This document shows, piece after piece, positions 9,180-18,552 of a stretch of DNA of 64,000 bases. The notes under the pieces are model-generated. The model searched no databases. It was not told the origin of the DNA and saw nothing but the letters and a program-made list of their open reading frames with translations. Origin of the DNA: Methylobacterium sp. 2A (GTDB lineage Bacteria > Pseudomonadota > Alphaproteobacteria > Rhizobiales > Beijerinckiaceae); NCBI RefSeq assembly GCF_009806555.1, contig NZ_VUOK01000018.1, positions 62,001 through 126,000 of the forward strand. Reading direction: 5' to 3'. Each line of letters starts with the position of its first letter. Position 1 is the first letter of the stretch. The position numbers and the translations under genes were made by a program.

Positions 9180-9455
9180 TCAGTGCCGGTAATGCTGGAT
9201 CCGCGTGGTGCGCAGGCCGGCGAGCCCGTGCTGATCGATCGAGAACTGCCAGCTGAGGAATTCTTCGGTGGTCAGGGTGTAGCGCTTGCAGGCCTCCTCC
9301 AGGCTGAGGAGACCGCCGCGCACCGCGGCCACCACTTCGGCCTTGCGGCGGATCACCCAGCGGCGCGTGCTCGGGGGCGGGAGATCCGCGATGGTCAGGG
9401 GACTGCCGTCGGGCCCGATCACGTACTTCACTCTCGGGCGGCTAGGTTCGGTCAT
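9180..9455 (-). CDS. sciP: CtrA inhibitor SciP (DUF1153)
   Basis: A 91-residue helix-turn-helix protein of the DUF1153/SciP family. In Caulobacter SciP binds CtrA and DNA and blocks CtrA-dependent transcription in early cell-cycle stages. The conserved core VKYVIGPDGSPLTIADLPPP (9-28), RRWVIRRKAEVVAAVRGGLL (31-50) and the downstream FLSWQFSIDQHGL are all present, and the length is normal. The ATG at 9455 is chosen because the family starts just before RPRVKYVIGPDG. It lies between flgD and fliF, as I recall for Caulobacter. Confidence 0.92.
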   Translation of the reverse strand: MTEPSRPRVKYVIGPDGSPLTIADLPPPSTRRWVIRRKAEVVAAVRGGLLSLEEACKRYTLTTEEFLSWQFSIDQHGLAGLRTTRIQHYRH

Positions 9456-9508
9456 GATACGCTCTACACTCGACTGACCTGTCGAGCCTCGAAGGTACTT
9501 GCGCCCGC

Positions 9509-9523
9509 TTAAGAGATGTTGAA
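9509..9523 (-). promoter_or_regulatory. Weak CtrA-like box upstream of sciP
   Basis: On the minus strand TTCA-N7-TTAA, one base off a TTAA-N7-TTAA CtrA box, about 54-68 bases before the sciP ATG. SciP genes are often in the CtrA regulon, so the position is suggestive, but one mismatch in so short a motif is weak evidence. Confidence 0.35.
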
Positions 9524-9546
9524 GCGAGTCACTCGGATGTGATTCG

Positions 9547-10230
9547 TTAAGCGCCACTTGTGGACAACCCGATGGTCTGCACGCTGGAGAGCGGCACTTT
9601 CTGCTGGCCGATCAGCAGGACCGGCGCAGAGCCGCTGAGATCGACTTCGTCGACTGTCCCCGACAGGCTGGTATCGACCGCCACGGTGGAACCGGTGGCG
9701 TCCGTGGCGGCGACCTTGATCGAGTAGGCGCCGTCCGGCGCCGTCAGCCCTGCCGAGGTCTTGCCGTTCCATGTATAGGTCTGCGCACCCGCGGCGAGCG
9801 AGGTGGTCTGGGTCGCCACCACGTTGTTGTTCGAATCGAGGATCGTGATCACCGCCTTGGAGGCGGCCCGGGCCGGCGTCAGCGTCCAGGCGGCCGCGCC
9901 GTCGGAGAGCTGCGAGGACGTGCCGCTCGCCGTGATGGTCTTGCCGATGTAGCTGGTCGCCGTGGCCGAGCTCGCCGATTGCGAGGCGGTCAGGATGCTG
10001 TCGAGGCGGTCATTGGTCTTGAGCTGCTGTTCGACGCCGGCGAACTGCACGAGCTGCTGCGTGAACTGGTTGGTGTCCATCGGGTCGAGCGGGTTCTGGT
10101 TCTTGAGCTGCGTGGTGAGCAGCGTCAGGAACTGCGTGAAGTTGCTGGCGATCTCGGTCGCGTTCCCGCTGCTCGACGCCGTGCCGGACGTGGATGCCGT
10201 GCTCGCGAGGCTCGATATGCCGCTGGTCAT
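9547..10230 (-). CDS. flgD: Flagellar hook cap / scaffolding protein FlgD
   Basis: A 227-residue hook-cap protein required for polymerisation of the hook protein FlgE. The N-terminal region has the family signature FTQFLTLLTTQLKNQNPLDPMDTNQFTQQLVQFAGVEQQ (within about 30-72). The C-terminal half holds the FlgD Ig-like/Tudor region (about 105-205), with TYTWNGKTSAGLTAPDGAYS. The ATG at 10230 is preferred over longer readings because the upstream codons have no family character. It follows fliK by 74 bases on the same strand. Confidence 0.92.
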   Translation of the reverse strand: MTSGISSLASTASTSGTASSSGNATEIASNFTQFLTLLTTQLKNQNPLDPMDTNQFTQQLVQFAGVEQQLKTNDRLDSILTASQSASSATATSYIGKTITASGTSSQLSDGAAAWTLTPARAASKAVITILDSNNNVVATQTTSLAAGAQTYTWNGKTSAGLTAPDGAYSIKVAATDATGSTVAVDTSLSGTVDEVDLSGSAPVLLIGQQKVPLSSVQTIGLSTSGA

Positions 10231-10304
10231 GCTGGTCTCTCCCGTGCCGCGCCCGGAGCGCGGGCGCACGATGGTTGCGTGTCGTTCGGCGGGGGCCGCC
10301 GCGC

Positions 10305-11921
10305 CTAGATCCGGATGTCGAGGCCGCCGTAGCCGCGCAGCCACCGGGTCGGGGCGATCTCCTGCGGGGCCTCGGCCTGATCCCGGGTCCAGCCGGCCGT
10401 CCCGCCTTGGGGGGCGCCGCCCTGCTGGTTGCTGCCGCCGCCTCCGGTTTGCGCATTGCCGTCGCCGCGCAGCGACAGGTTGAGGCCGCCGGCCGATGGA
10501 TCGAGGCCTGCCTGCGTCAGGGCCTGCTGCAACTGGTTCGCGTCGCGCTGGAGCATCGCCAGGGTTTCGGGGCGGTCGACCACGAGATGCGTCGTGACCG
10601 TCCCGCGGGCCTTGTCGATCTCCAGCTTGACGTCGACCCGCCCGAGCTCGACGGGGTCGAGGCGGATCTGGAAGGCGTTCGACCCGTTCAGCGAGCGCAG
10701 GCCGATCGCCATCGGCACCTGCCCGATGGGAATCGGCGGGGTCGTCTGGGCGGACGTCTGCGCGGGCGCCGCCTGCGCCGCATTGGCTGCCCCGGCGGAG
10801 GTCGTCGGCGTCGCGGGCGCTCCGCCCGGATTGGCCGAGCCTGTCGCCTGCGGCGCAGGGCCGGCGGCACCGGAGGGCACCGGACCCGCGGCCTGACCGG
10901 CATCGGCCAGCGCCGTCAGGAAATCCGTTCCGGGACCAGCCGCATTGGCCGCCGGGTCGCCCGTGCCGGTCTGCGCGGCCGCGACCGGGCTGGCGCTCGG
11001 ATCGACCGGCTCACGCCGCGCCGCGCCGGTCGATGCCTGGCCGAGGGCCGGCCCGGTGATTCCCATCACCTCCGTGCCGCGCGCAGCATTGGCCGTGCCC
11101 GTGCCGGCGGGCGTCGATGCCGGTGCCGCCGAGCCGGGTAGGGGGGCTCCGGCTGTCAGCGGGCCCACGCCGCTCCCATCGCCGGCCGTTTCCGGATCCG
11201 AAGGCGGATCCTCGCCCTTCGTGGTGGCGATGCGGGCCGCGGCGCCCCCCGACATCGCCGCGATCAGGCTCAGCAGCGTGGCGGCGGGATCGGAATGCGC
11301 GGCCGGCGCCGGGCCATCGCCCTGGCCTGTCTGCGCCGCCGGTTCGGCCTGGACCGGCACGTCGGCGTTCGTGGCGGACGCGTCGGCCGCCGGATCCTGC
11401 GCGGAGGAGCCAGCCGTCGCGATCTTCGGACTGGTCGGATCCCCGTGCGCGGGGGCTTCCGACGGCGCCTGCGGCCCCGCCGAAGCGTCGGCCTTCAGGA
11501 CCGGATCGGAAGCGGCAAGCGGCGTCCCGGCGCGCGGGGCGGCCGGCTGCGCGATCGCAGGGGAGGTTGTGCCGGTTGCAGCGCTCCTCGGCTGTGCGAC
11601 CGCCGACCGCCTGTCCGATGCCCGGGCCTCGGCCTGCGCAGCTGCGTCGCGATCCCGCTCGGAAGCCGACCGGGAGGCGTCAGCCTCCGCACGCTGCGTC
11701 GCCTGCCGTTCCCGCGCCGCGTCGGTGGCATCGCGCTGGCTGGCCGCCCGAGCCTGCGCGGCCGCGGCATCGTCCCGGGTCCGGGCCGCGGCGAGGGCCG
11801 CGCCGAACCGGTCCTGCGCGGAGGTGCCGGACCGCGCGGCGATGCCGGCCGATTCCCAGCTCGTCCGCGTGGATGGAATCCACGCTGTCACATCCAGCCG
11901 ATCCGTCGCACCGCTCGCCAT
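10305..11921 (-). CDS. fliK: Flagellar hook-length control protein FliK
   Basis: A 538-residue protein. Residues 1-395 are low-complexity, rich in Ala, Pro, Gly, Thr and Ser, as expected for the disordered ruler part of FliK. Residues about 400-490 form the conserved Flg_hook C-terminal domain (FQIRLDPVELGRVDVKLEID, then a DANQLQQALTQAGL helix). FliK is secreted and switches export specificity when the hook reaches length. The ATG at 11921 has AAGGAG at good spacing. It is the first gene of the fliK-flgD pair upstream of sciP. Confidence 0.9.
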   Translation of the reverse strand: MASGATDRLDVTAWIPSTRTSWESAGIAARSGTSAQDRFGAALAAARTRDDAAAAQARAASQRDATDAARERQATQRAEADASRSASERDRDAAAQAEARASDRRSAVAQPRSAATGTTSPAIAQPAAPRAGTPLAASDPVLKADASAGPQAPSEAPAHGDPTSPKIATAGSSAQDPAADASATNADVPVQAEPAAQTGQGDGPAPAAHSDPAATLLSLIAAMSGGAAARIATTKGEDPPSDPETAGDGSGVGPLTAGAPLPGSAAPASTPAGTGTANAARGTEVMGITGPALGQASTGAARREPVDPSASPVAAAQTGTGDPAANAAGPGTDFLTALADAGQAAGPVPSGAAGPAPQATGSANPGGAPATPTTSAGAANAAQAAPAQTSAQTTPPIPIGQVPMAIGLRSLNGSNAFQIRLDPVELGRVDVKLEIDKARGTVTTHLVVDRPETLAMLQRDANQLQQALTQAGLDPSAGGLNLSLRGDGNAQTGGGGSNQQGGAPQGGTAGWTRDQAEAPQEIAPTRWLRGYGGLDIRI

Positions 11922-12171
11922 GCCGGGCTCCTTCCGGAGGCGGTGCAGCAAGGCGCGCGCCAACGGAGCGCCGCGGCAAACCTCTGAAAACGCTCGCCTT
12001 TATCGGACGCCGACGCGCGTGCCAGGGGTCGAAGCTGCCGCCTGCCCGGCAGGATCTGCCGGGTGGTCATACCTCTACCGGGTCCTTCACCCTGGAAAGC
12101 CGGCCGGACTCCCGCTATAGACGCCCCGTGCAGCCGGGACGCTTCCGGGCAGGCGGCTGCGGATCCTCGTG

Positions 12172-13326
12172 ATGAACGCCCTCGATCTCCCCAAAGCCCC
12201 CCACGAGACGCGCGTCGTCGTCGCCATGTCGGGCGGCGTCGATTCCTCCGTGGTCGCCGGGCTCCTCAAGCGCCAGGGCTTCGACGTGGTCGGCGTCACG
12301 CTCCAGCTCTACGATCATGGCGCGGCGAGCCACCGCAAGGGCGCCTGCTGCGCCGGCCAGGACATCCACGACGCCCGGGCGGCGGCCGAGCATCTCGGCA
12401 TCCCGCACTACGTCCTCGATTACGAGGACCGGTTCCGCGACGAGGTGATCGAAAAATTCGCCGAGAGCTACCTCGCGGGCGAAACGCCGATCCCCTGCGT
12501 CGAGTGCAATCGCACGGTGAAGTTCCGCGACCTGCTGGGCCTCGCCCGGGACCTGAACGCGGACGCGCTCGCCACCGGCCATTACGTGGCGAGCCGGGCG
12601 CTGCCGGGCGGCGGGCGGGTGCTCCACCGCGCCCTCGATCCCGCCCGGGACCAGAGCTATTTCCTGTATGCCACCACGGCCGAGCAGCTCGATTTCCTGC
12701 GCTTCCCGCTCGGCGAGATGGAGAAGACCGAGACCCGCGCTCTGGCGAAGGAGCTCGGCCTGTCGATCGCCGAGAAGCCGGACAGCCAGGACATCTGCTT
12801 CGTCCCCCAGGGCCGCTACAGCGACGTGATCGCCCGCCTGCGCCCCGACGCCGCCCGGCCGGGCGAGATCGTCGACCTCGCGGGAGAGGTCGTGGGGCGG
12901 CACGAGGGCATCGTGCACTACACGGTCGGCCAGCGCCGGGGCCTCGGCCTGTCGGGGCCGGAGCCGCTCTACGTGGTGCGGCTGGAGCCGGATTCCGCCC
13001 GTGTCGTGGTCGGCCCGCGCACGGCGCTCGCCACCACCCGCATCCGCCTCTCGGAGCTGAACTGGCTGGGCGAGGGGCCGGCCGAATCCGTGCGCGACCT
13101 GCCGGTGGCGGTGCGCGTGCGCTCGACCCGGCCGCCGCGCCCGGCGACCCTGACGGTCGGGCCGGACGGCGCCGCCGAGGTGGTGCTCGCCGAGCCCGAG
13201 GACGGCGTGTCGCCGGGGCAGGCCTGCGCGATCTACGCGGATGACGGCCCCCGGGCCCGGGTCCTCGGCGGCGGCACCATCCGGCGCGTCGATGCGTTGT
13301 CGGCCCGGCCCCGCGAGGCCGCCTGA
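12172..13326 (+). CDS. mnmA: tRNA-specific 2-thiouridylase MnmA
   Basis: A 384-residue enzyme that makes 2-thiouridine at wobble position 34 of Lys, Glu and Gln tRNAs using ATP and sulfur relayed by a persulfide. The PP-loop is AMSGGVDSS (18-26). The catalytic cysteines are in PCVECN (Cys109, Cys112) and DSQDICF (Cys209), so the usual Cys pair is intact. RDQSYFL (159-165) is the conserved tRNA-binding element. The ATG at 12172 is chosen; a GTG lies one codon earlier. The next gene begins 25 bases downstream on the same strand. Confidence 0.95.
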   Translation: MNALDLPKAPHETRVVVAMSGGVDSSVVAGLLKRQGFDVVGVTLQLYDHGAASHRKGACCAGQDIHDARAAAEHLGIPHYVLDYEDRFRDEVIEKFAESYLAGETPIPCVECNRTVKFRDLLGLARDLNADALATGHYVASRALPGGGRVLHRALDPARDQSYFLYATTAEQLDFLRFPLGEMEKTETRALAKELGLSIAEKPDSQDICFVPQGRYSDVIARLRPDAARPGEIVDLAGEVVGRHEGIVHYTVGQRRGLGLSGPEPLYVVRLEPDSARVVVGPRTALATTRIRLSELNWLGEGPAESVRDLPVAVRVRSTRPPRPATLTVGPDGAAEVVLAEPEDGVSPGQACAIYADDGPRARVLGGGTIRRVDALSARPREAA

Positions 13327-13351
13327 TCTCAACCTCTGGAACCTTCGAACG

Positions 13352-14005
13352 ATGCTGAGCGAGCCGCAGACGGCCGGGCCGAGCACGGCCCTGATGCGCA
13401 AGGCCTATGCCCGCTGGGCCCCCGTCTACGACGTGGTCTACGACAAGCTCACCGAGCCGGCCGCCCGCGCCGCCGTCGAGGCCGCCGCCGAGCACGGGCC
13501 GCGGATCCTGGAGGCCGGGGTCGGGACGGGGCTGGCGCTCGGCTACTATCCGAAGGCGAGCTTCGTCTGCGGCGTCGACCTGTCCGAGGACATGCTGAAG
13601 CGCGCCCGCGCGAAGGTCCGGCGCCGGAACCTGTCCCACGTGAAGGGCCTGCAGGTGATGGATGTCTGCCACCTGGGCTACGCCGATGCGAGCTTCGACG
13701 CCGTGGTGGCGCAGTTCCTCATCACCCTGGTGCCCGATCCCGAGGCCGCGATGTCGGAATTCCTGCGGGTGGTCCGGCCCGGCGGCGGCATCGTGCTGGC
13801 CAACCATTTCGGCCAGAGCGAGGGCCCGGTGGCCCGGGTCGAGGAGATCGTGGCGCCGCTCTGCACCAAGATCGGCTGGTCGTCGGACTTCAAGGCGACG
13901 CGGATCGAGGCCTGGGCGCGGCGCAACGGCGTCGAGGTGATCGGGCTGAAGCCGACCTTCCCGGGCGGGTTCTTCAAGATCCTGCGGATGCGCAAGCCCG
14001 GGTGA
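13352..14005 (+). CDS. Class I SAM methyltransferase, PmtA-like phosphatidylethanolamine N-methyltransferase
   Basis: A 217-residue SAM-dependent methyltransferase with motif I ILEAGVGTGLALGYYP, motif II VCGVDLSEDMLKRAR and motif III FDAVVAQFLITLVPDPE followed by RVVRPGGGIVLANHF. The N-terminal YARWAPVYDVVYDKLTEPAR segment is typical of alphaproteobacterial PmtA, which methylates phosphatidylethanolamine to phosphatidylcholine. It is soluble, without TM segments. The ATG at 13352 lies just after the mnmA stop. The stop overlaps the GTG of the next gene as GTGA. Substrate assignment is by family resemblance. Confidence 0.8.
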   Translation: MLSEPQTAGPSTALMRKAYARWAPVYDVVYDKLTEPAARAAVEAAAEHGPRILEAGVGTGLALGYYPKASFVCGVDLSEDMLKRARAKVRRRNLSHVKGLQVMDVCHLGYADASFDAVVAQFLITLVPDPEAAMSEFLRVVRPGGGIVLANHFGQSEGPVARVEEIVAPLCTKIGWSSDFKATRIEAWARRNGVEVIGLKPTFPGGFFKILRMRKPG

Positions 14006-14802
14006 GCGAGGCCATCCCCGTCGGAGCCCCCCGCGAGGGCCGCTGGAAGCGCGTCCGGCGCTGGCTGCCCCTCCTGCTGCTGCTCGGCATCTCGATGGTC
14101 GTCCTCGTCTCGGGCGCCGCGCAGATCCTGAGCCTCGATCGTTTGCTCGCCTCACGGGCGTGGCTGCGCGGATTCGTCGAGGCCGACTATGCCCGCGCGC
14201 TGGTCTCGGCCTATTGCCTCTATGTCGGGGCGGTGGTCGTCTCGGTGCCGGCCACGCTGATCCTGACCATGATCTGCGGCTTCCTGTTCGGCATCGTTCC
14301 GGGGGCGATCACGGCGCTCTGCGCCGCCACCACGGGGGCGGCGATCGTGTTCGCCATCGGCCGCGGCCCCGGCGCCGACCTGCTCCGCCGGATGGGCGGC
14401 ACCCGGCTCGCAGCCCTTGCCGAGGGCTTCCGGCGCGATGCCTTCGGCTACATCGCAGTGCTGCGGCTGCTGCCGCTGTTCCCCTTCTGGGTGACCAACC
14501 TCGCGCCCGCCGCCTTCGGCGTGAAGATGCGGGTTTTCGTGCTCGCGACCTTCCTGGGCCTGTTGCCCGGCGCCTTCGTGTACGCCACCACGGGGGCGGG
14601 GATCGAGGATGTGGTCGCCGCCCACGAGGCGGCCCGGACGGCCTGCCTGGCCGGCGACGGGACCGACTGCGATCGGGCCCTGACCCTGCGGGACCTCGTG
14701 ACGCCCAAGATGGTGGCGGGGCTCGTGATGCTGGCGGCCTTCGCGCTGGTCAGCATGGTCCTGAGCCGGCGCGCCCGGCGCCGCCAGAGCGTGCTCCGCT
14801 GA
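14002..14802 (+). CDS. TVP38/TMEM64 family (SNARE-associated) membrane protein
   Basis: A 266-residue inner-membrane protein with an N-terminal TM (about 14-38), a central VTT/SNARE-associated domain (about 70-190) and a C-terminal TM (about 235-256). The pattern LTMICGFLFGIVPGAITALCAATTG, FRRDAFGYIAVLRLLPLFPFWVTNLAPAAFGVK and LGLLPGAFVYATTGAGI is diagnostic of the TVP38 family, members of which include lipid scramblase-type proteins. The GTG start overlaps the methyltransferase stop, so the two may act together in membrane-lipid homeostasis (inference). Confidence 0.85.
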   Translation: MSEAIPVGAPREGRWKRVRRWLPLLLLLGISMVVLVSGAAQILSLDRLLASRAWLRGFVEADYARALVSAYCLYVGAVVVSVPATLILTMICGFLFGIVPGAITALCAATTGAAIVFAIGRGPGADLLRRMGGTRLAALAEGFRRDAFGYIAVLRLLPLFPFWVTNLAPAAFGVKMRVFVLATFLGLLPGAFVYATTGAGIEDVVAAHEAARTACLAGDGTDCDRALTLRDLVTPKMVAGLVMLAAFALVSMVLSRRARRRQSVLR

Positions 14803-15158
14803 GGGATATTCCGATGCGGCGCGCGAGCGCGCCGGAACAACGACGTAAAGCGATCGCCGAGCGCCGGGCGATCGGACCGGGCTCGTCCATGCGGCGGAGC
14901 GAAGGTTCGCACGGGCGCGGATCGCAAGGCGCGAGGCGGCGCCCTCGGACACACGGACGGGGCACAACCGCGATTCCGGGCGAAGGGGGCACGTGCAACC
15001 GCTTGCGGGCCACGCCATTATAGTGCTCACGGCCAAGAGGCTGTATCGCCTGTAAAACCGTGGCTCGTGAACATGTCCCCCGCGAAGGCCGGAAACGGCT
15101 TGAGCAATCGCCTCCCCGTCGATCCGCATCCGCGACGCCCGCGCGGAGCGTGACCGGC
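14803..15158 (+). other. 356-base gap before the histidine kinase gene
   Basis: A GC hairpin (GGCGCGC-GA-GCGCGCC, 14818-14833) lies 15 bases after the TVP38-gene stop and may end that transcript, but has no T-tract. A TATAGT at 15019-15024 could be a -10 element for the histidine kinase gene; no convincing -35 goes with it. No gene seen. Confidence 0.4.
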
Positions 15159-16613
15159 ATGACGCTCGATTCCGACACCGCCGTCGCGGCGTCCGGCCTG
15201 CCCGTGTCGACGCCGGCCCGCGACGGGCTCGACCGGCGCAGGACGCGCCTGGGGCTGTCCGGCCGGCTGTTCCTCGTCACCGTGGCCTTCGTGGTGGTGG
15301 CGGAGGTGCTGACCTACGTGCCGGCGGTCGCCAATTACCGGATCGAGTGGATGTCCGACCGGCTGGCGGCCGCGCAGGTCGCTGCCCTGGTCCTCGACGG
15401 CCGGACGGGCGAGCCGGTCTCCGAGGTGCTGGAGAGCCGGCTGCTCGCCGGCGTCAACGCCCGCGCCATCGCGGTGCGCGGCGGCGGCACGCAGCGCCTG
15501 CTCGCCATCGAGGCCGTGCCGGAACGGGTCGCCGACACGGTCGATCTGCGCGACGTCACGGCGTTTTCGGCGATCCGCGGCGCGTGGCGCACCCTGATGG
15601 CTCCCGCGGATGAGCCGATCCGCGTGGTCGGGGAGGGCGGCGGCGGTTTCGACCGGGTCGAGATCCTCCTCGACGAGGCGCCGCTGCGGGCCGCCATGGT
15701 CGATTACGCCCTGCGCCTGCTGGTCTCCTCGCTGATCATCGCGGCCTCGGCGGCGGGGCTGGTCTTCGTGGTGCTGCAGGTCCTGATCGTGCGCCCGGTG
15801 CGGCGGCTGGTGACCAGCATCACCGCCTTCGCGGACGATCCGGAGGATGCAGGCCGGATCATCGCGCCGTCCCGCCGCAGCGACGAGATCGGGCAGGCGG
15901 AACTCGCGCTCGGGCGGATGCAGCGCAGCCTCGCCGATCAGCTTCGCCAGAAGCGGCGGCTCGCCGAGCTGGGGCTCGCCGTCAGCAAGATCAGCCACGA
16001 ATTGCGCAACCTCCTCACCGGCGCGCAGCTGCTCGGCGACCGTCTCGAAGGCACGGCCGACCCCACCGTCCAGCGCGTCGCGCCCCGCCTCGTGGGTACG
16101 CTCGCCCGCGCGATCCGCTTCTGCGAGGCGACGCTGGCCTATGGCCGGGTGACCGAGCGGGCGCCGCGCCTCGTCAGGACACCCCTGGCGCCGATCTTCG
16201 CGGAACTCCCGGACCTCGCCGCGCTGTCGGCGCATCCCGTCGCCGTCCAGGTGGCGGCGCGCGGCCTCTGCGTTCAGGCCGATGCGGAGCAGCTTGGCCG
16301 GGCGCTCGCCAACCTCGTGCGCAACGCCGTGCAGGCCCTCGACGGAGCCAAGGTCGCCGACGCCACCGTGCGGGTCGTGGCCGCCCGCGAGGAGCCGGGC
16401 CGGGTCACGATCCTGGTCGCCGATAATGGCCCCGGCCTGCCGGCGCGCGCCCGGGAGAACCTGTTCGCGCCGTTCGCGGGCTCGACGCGGTCCGGCGGCA
16501 CCGGGCTCGGCCTGCCGATCGCCGCCGAGCTGATCGGGATCAACGGCGGCACCCTGACCCTCGACGAAGGCGCGGGCGGCGCCCGGTTCCGGATCGTGCT
16601 GCCCGAGGGCTGA
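15159..16613 (+). CDS. Orphan membrane sensor histidine kinase
   Basis: A 484-residue sensor kinase. TM1 (about 35-56) and TM2 (about 185-210) flank a periplasmic sensor of about 125 residues with no recognised fold. A HAMP domain follows (about 211-265, RPVRRLVTSITAF). The HisKA box is SKISHELRN with His280. The ATPase domain has N-box NLVRNAVQAL, G1 VADNGPGLP, F-box LFAPFAGS and G2 GGTGLGLPIA. No response regulator gene is adjacent, so its partner is elsewhere. The ATG at 15159 is chosen because GGAG lies upstream and the earlier in-frame codons have non-protein-like composition. Confidence 0.87.
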   Translation: MTLDSDTAVAASGLPVSTPARDGLDRRRTRLGLSGRLFLVTVAFVVVAEVLTYVPAVANYRIEWMSDRLAAAQVAALVLDGRTGEPVSEVLESRLLAGVNARAIAVRGGGTQRLLAIEAVPERVADTVDLRDVTAFSAIRGAWRTLMAPADEPIRVVGEGGGGFDRVEILLDEAPLRAAMVDYALRLLVSSLIIAASAAGLVFVVLQVLIVRPVRRLVTSITAFADDPEDAGRIIAPSRRSDEIGQAELALGRMQRSLADQLRQKRRLAELGLAVSKISHELRNLLTGAQLLGDRLEGTADPTVQRVAPRLVGTLARAIRFCEATLAYGRVTERAPRLVRTPLAPIFAELPDLAALSAHPVAVQVAARGLCVQADAEQLGRALANLVRNAVQALDGAKVADATVRVVAAREEPGRVTILVADNGPGLPARARENLFAPFAGSTRSGGTGLGLPIAAELIGINGGTLTLDEGAGGARFRIVLPEG

Positions 16614-16617
16614 GGGC

Positions 16618-17619
16618 CTATTCCGCCGCGGCCAGGACCGGCTCGGCGACGCGGATGCCGAGATCGGCCAGCAGGGCCGCATCCGCATCCGCCTCGGCGT
16701 TGGCGGTCGTGAGCAGGCGTTCGCCGTAGAAGATCGAGTTCGCCCCGGCGAGGAAGCACAGGGCCTGGGCCTCCCGGCTGAGCGCCCTCCGGCCGGCGCT
16801 GAGCCGGACCCGGGCCCGGGGCATCACGATCCGGGCGGTCGCGCACATGCGCACCATGTCGAACGAATCGACCGCTTCGGCCTTGTCGCCCAGCGGCGTG
16901 CCGGCCACTGCCGCCAGCGCGTTGATCGGCACGCTCTCCGGATGCGGCGCGTGGTTGGCCAGAACGTGCAGCATCGCCACGCGGTCGCTCGCCGCCTCAC
17001 CCAGGCCGATGATGCCGCCGCAGCACACGCCGATCCCTGCCGCGCGCACCCGCTCCAGCGTGTTCAGACGATCCTCGTAGGTCCGGGTCGAGACGATCTT
17101 GTCGTAGTAGTCCGGCCCCGTATCGAGGTTGTGGTTGTAGGCCGTGAGGCCGGCTTCGGCGAGGCGCTCGGCCTGGCTCGCCGTCAGCATGCCGAGCGTG
17201 ACGCAGGCCTCCATGCCGAGGCCGCGCACGCCCCGCACCATCGCGAGCACGGCGTCGAATTCCGGCCCGTCCTTGGGGCTGCGCCACGCGGCGCCCATGC
17301 AGAACCGGGTGGCGCCCGACGCCTTCGCGGCCGCGGCCTCGGCCAGCACGCTCTCCACCGGCATCAGGCGCTGGCGCGCGAGGCCGGTCTCCTTGTGGTG
17401 GGCCGATTGCGAGCAGTAGCCGCAATCCTCGGGGCAGCCGCCGGTCTTGATCGACAGCAGGCTCGCCCGCTGGACATCGGCCGGGTCGTTATACGCCCGA
17501 TGCACGGTGGCGGCCCGATGCACGAGGTCGAGCAACGGCATGTCGTGGATCGCCTGGATCTCCGCCACGGTCCAATCGTGGCGGATGTCCTGCGGGTGCG
17601 GGGCGGCGGCTTGGCTCAT
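16618..17619 (-). CDS. bioB: Biotin synthase BioB
   Basis: A 333-residue radical SAM enzyme that inserts sulfur into dethiobiotin, the last step of biotin synthesis. The radical SAM cysteines are Cys62, Cys66 and Cys69 ([13 protein letters not shown]). [24 protein letters not shown] and the C-terminal [13 protein letters not shown] motif are all family hallmarks. The ATG at 17619 has AAGGGA just upstream. It stands alone: no bioA, bioD or bioF is nearby. It converges with the histidine kinase gene with only 4 bases between stops. I saw no BioR-type palindrome upstream. Confidence 0.96.
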   Translation of the reverse strand: MSQAAAPHPQDIRHDWTVAEIQAIHDMPLLDLVHRAATVHRAYNDPADVQRASLLSIKTGGCPEDCGYCSQSAHHKETGLARQRLMPVESVLAEAAAAKASGATRFCMGAAWRSPKDGPEFDAVLAMVRGVRGLGMEACVTLGMLTASQAERLAEAGLTAYNHNLDTGPDYYDKIVSTRTYEDRLNTLERVRAAGIGVCCGGIIGLGEAASDRVAMLHVLANHAPHPESVPINALAAVAGTPLGDKAEAVDSFDMVRMCATARIVMPRARVRLSAGRRALSREAQALCFLAGANSIFYGERLLTTANAEADADAALLADLGIRVAEPVLAAAE

Positions 17620-17667
17620 GATCCCTTTGAGTGGGATCGGCGCAGAAAATCAAGCGCCCCGCCGCGC

Positions 17668-18552
17668 TCAGCCGGTTGGATCTCCGGCCGAGACCTTGGC
17701 GGTCCAGTCGTCGAAGGCGATGACCTTCTGACGCTGTTCGCCCAGATGCTCGATCCGCAGCACCATCTCGTCGCCGGCTTTCAGATAGCGCGGCGGCTTC
17801 ATGCCGAGGCCGACACCGGGCGGCGTGCCGGTGGTGATCACGTCGCCGGGCTCCAGCAGCATGAAGTGCGATGTGTAGGCCACGAGCTGGGGCACGTCGA
17901 AGATCATCGTGGCGGTGGAGCCGGTCTGCCGGCGCTCGCCGTTCACGTCGAGGCTCATGGCGAGGTTCTTGAGGTCGGGGATCTCGTCGAGGGTGACGAG
18001 CCAGGGACCCAGCGGCCCGAAGGTCGGCGCGCTCTTGCCCTTGGTCCAGGTCGGGCCCCGGTTCATCTGCCAGTCCCGCTCCGAGACATCGTTGCAGATG
18101 CAGGCGCCCGCCACGTAGTTCAGCGCCTCGTTGGCGTGGACGTAGCTGGCGCGGCGGCCGATCACTACGGCGAGCTCCACCTCCCAGTCCGTGCAGGATG
18201 AGCTCTTGGGGATGATCACCGTATCGTTCGGGCCGCAGAGGCTCGACGGCGCCTTGTTGAAAATGATCGGCTCCGCCGGGATCGGCGAGCCGGTCTCGGC
18301 GGCATGGTCGGCGAAGTTGAGGCCGATCGCCACCACGTTGCGGGTGCCGCCGACGCAGGGGCCGAGCCGCACGTCCGGCGGCAGCTTCGGCAGGGTCTCT
18401 GGATCGAGCGCCCGCAGCCGCGCCAGCGACTCGGGGGCCAGCGCCGGGCCGGCGATGTCGCGCACCACGCCCGAGAGGTCGCGCAGGCCTCCGCTCGCGT
18501 CCACGAGGCCGGGCTTCTCGTCGCCGCTCGGGCCGTGCCGGAAGAGCTTCAT
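17668..18552 (-). CDS. Fumarylacetoacetate hydrolase (FAH) family protein
   Basis: A 294-residue FAH-fold enzyme, probably cytoplasmic. An N-terminal domain (1-65) precedes the catalytic domain with IGLNFADHAAETG (76-88), the metal ligands Glu124 and Glu126 in DWEVELAVVIG, and Asp155 in CNDVSERDWQ. GDVITTGTPPGVGLG near residue 240 is also typical. Family members hydrolyse or decarboxylate C-C bonds in ring-cleavage products (ureidoglycolate lyase-like annotations are common), and the substrate cannot be named. The ATG at 18552 follows AGGAG. It is 48 bases upstream of bioB on the same strand, probably coincidentally. Confidence 0.88.
   Translation of the reverse strand: MKLFRHGPSGDEKPGLVDASGGLRDLSGVVRDIAGPALAPESLARLRALDPETLPKLPPDVRLGPCVGGTRNVVAIGLNFADHAAETGSPIPAEPIIFNKAPSSLCGPNDTVIIPKSSSCTDWEVELAVVIGRRASYVHANEALNYVAGACICNDVSERDWQMNRGPTWTKGKSAPTFGPLGPWLVTLDEIPDLKNLAMSLDVNGERRQTGSTATMIFDVPQLVAYTSHFMLLEPGDVITTGTPPGVGLGMKPPRYLKAGDEMVLRIEHLGEQRQKVIAFDDWTAKVSAGDPTG

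Noticed and set aside
12005..12030. TGGCACGCGCG on the minus strand upstream of fliK as a sigma-54 promoter -24 element
   Set aside because: The expected -12 TTGC is absent at the required spacing (TCGG instead), so the match is only half a promoter.
17620..17667. Possible BioR operator upstream of bioB
   Set aside because: No TTATxxATAA-type palindrome is present in the 48-base gap.
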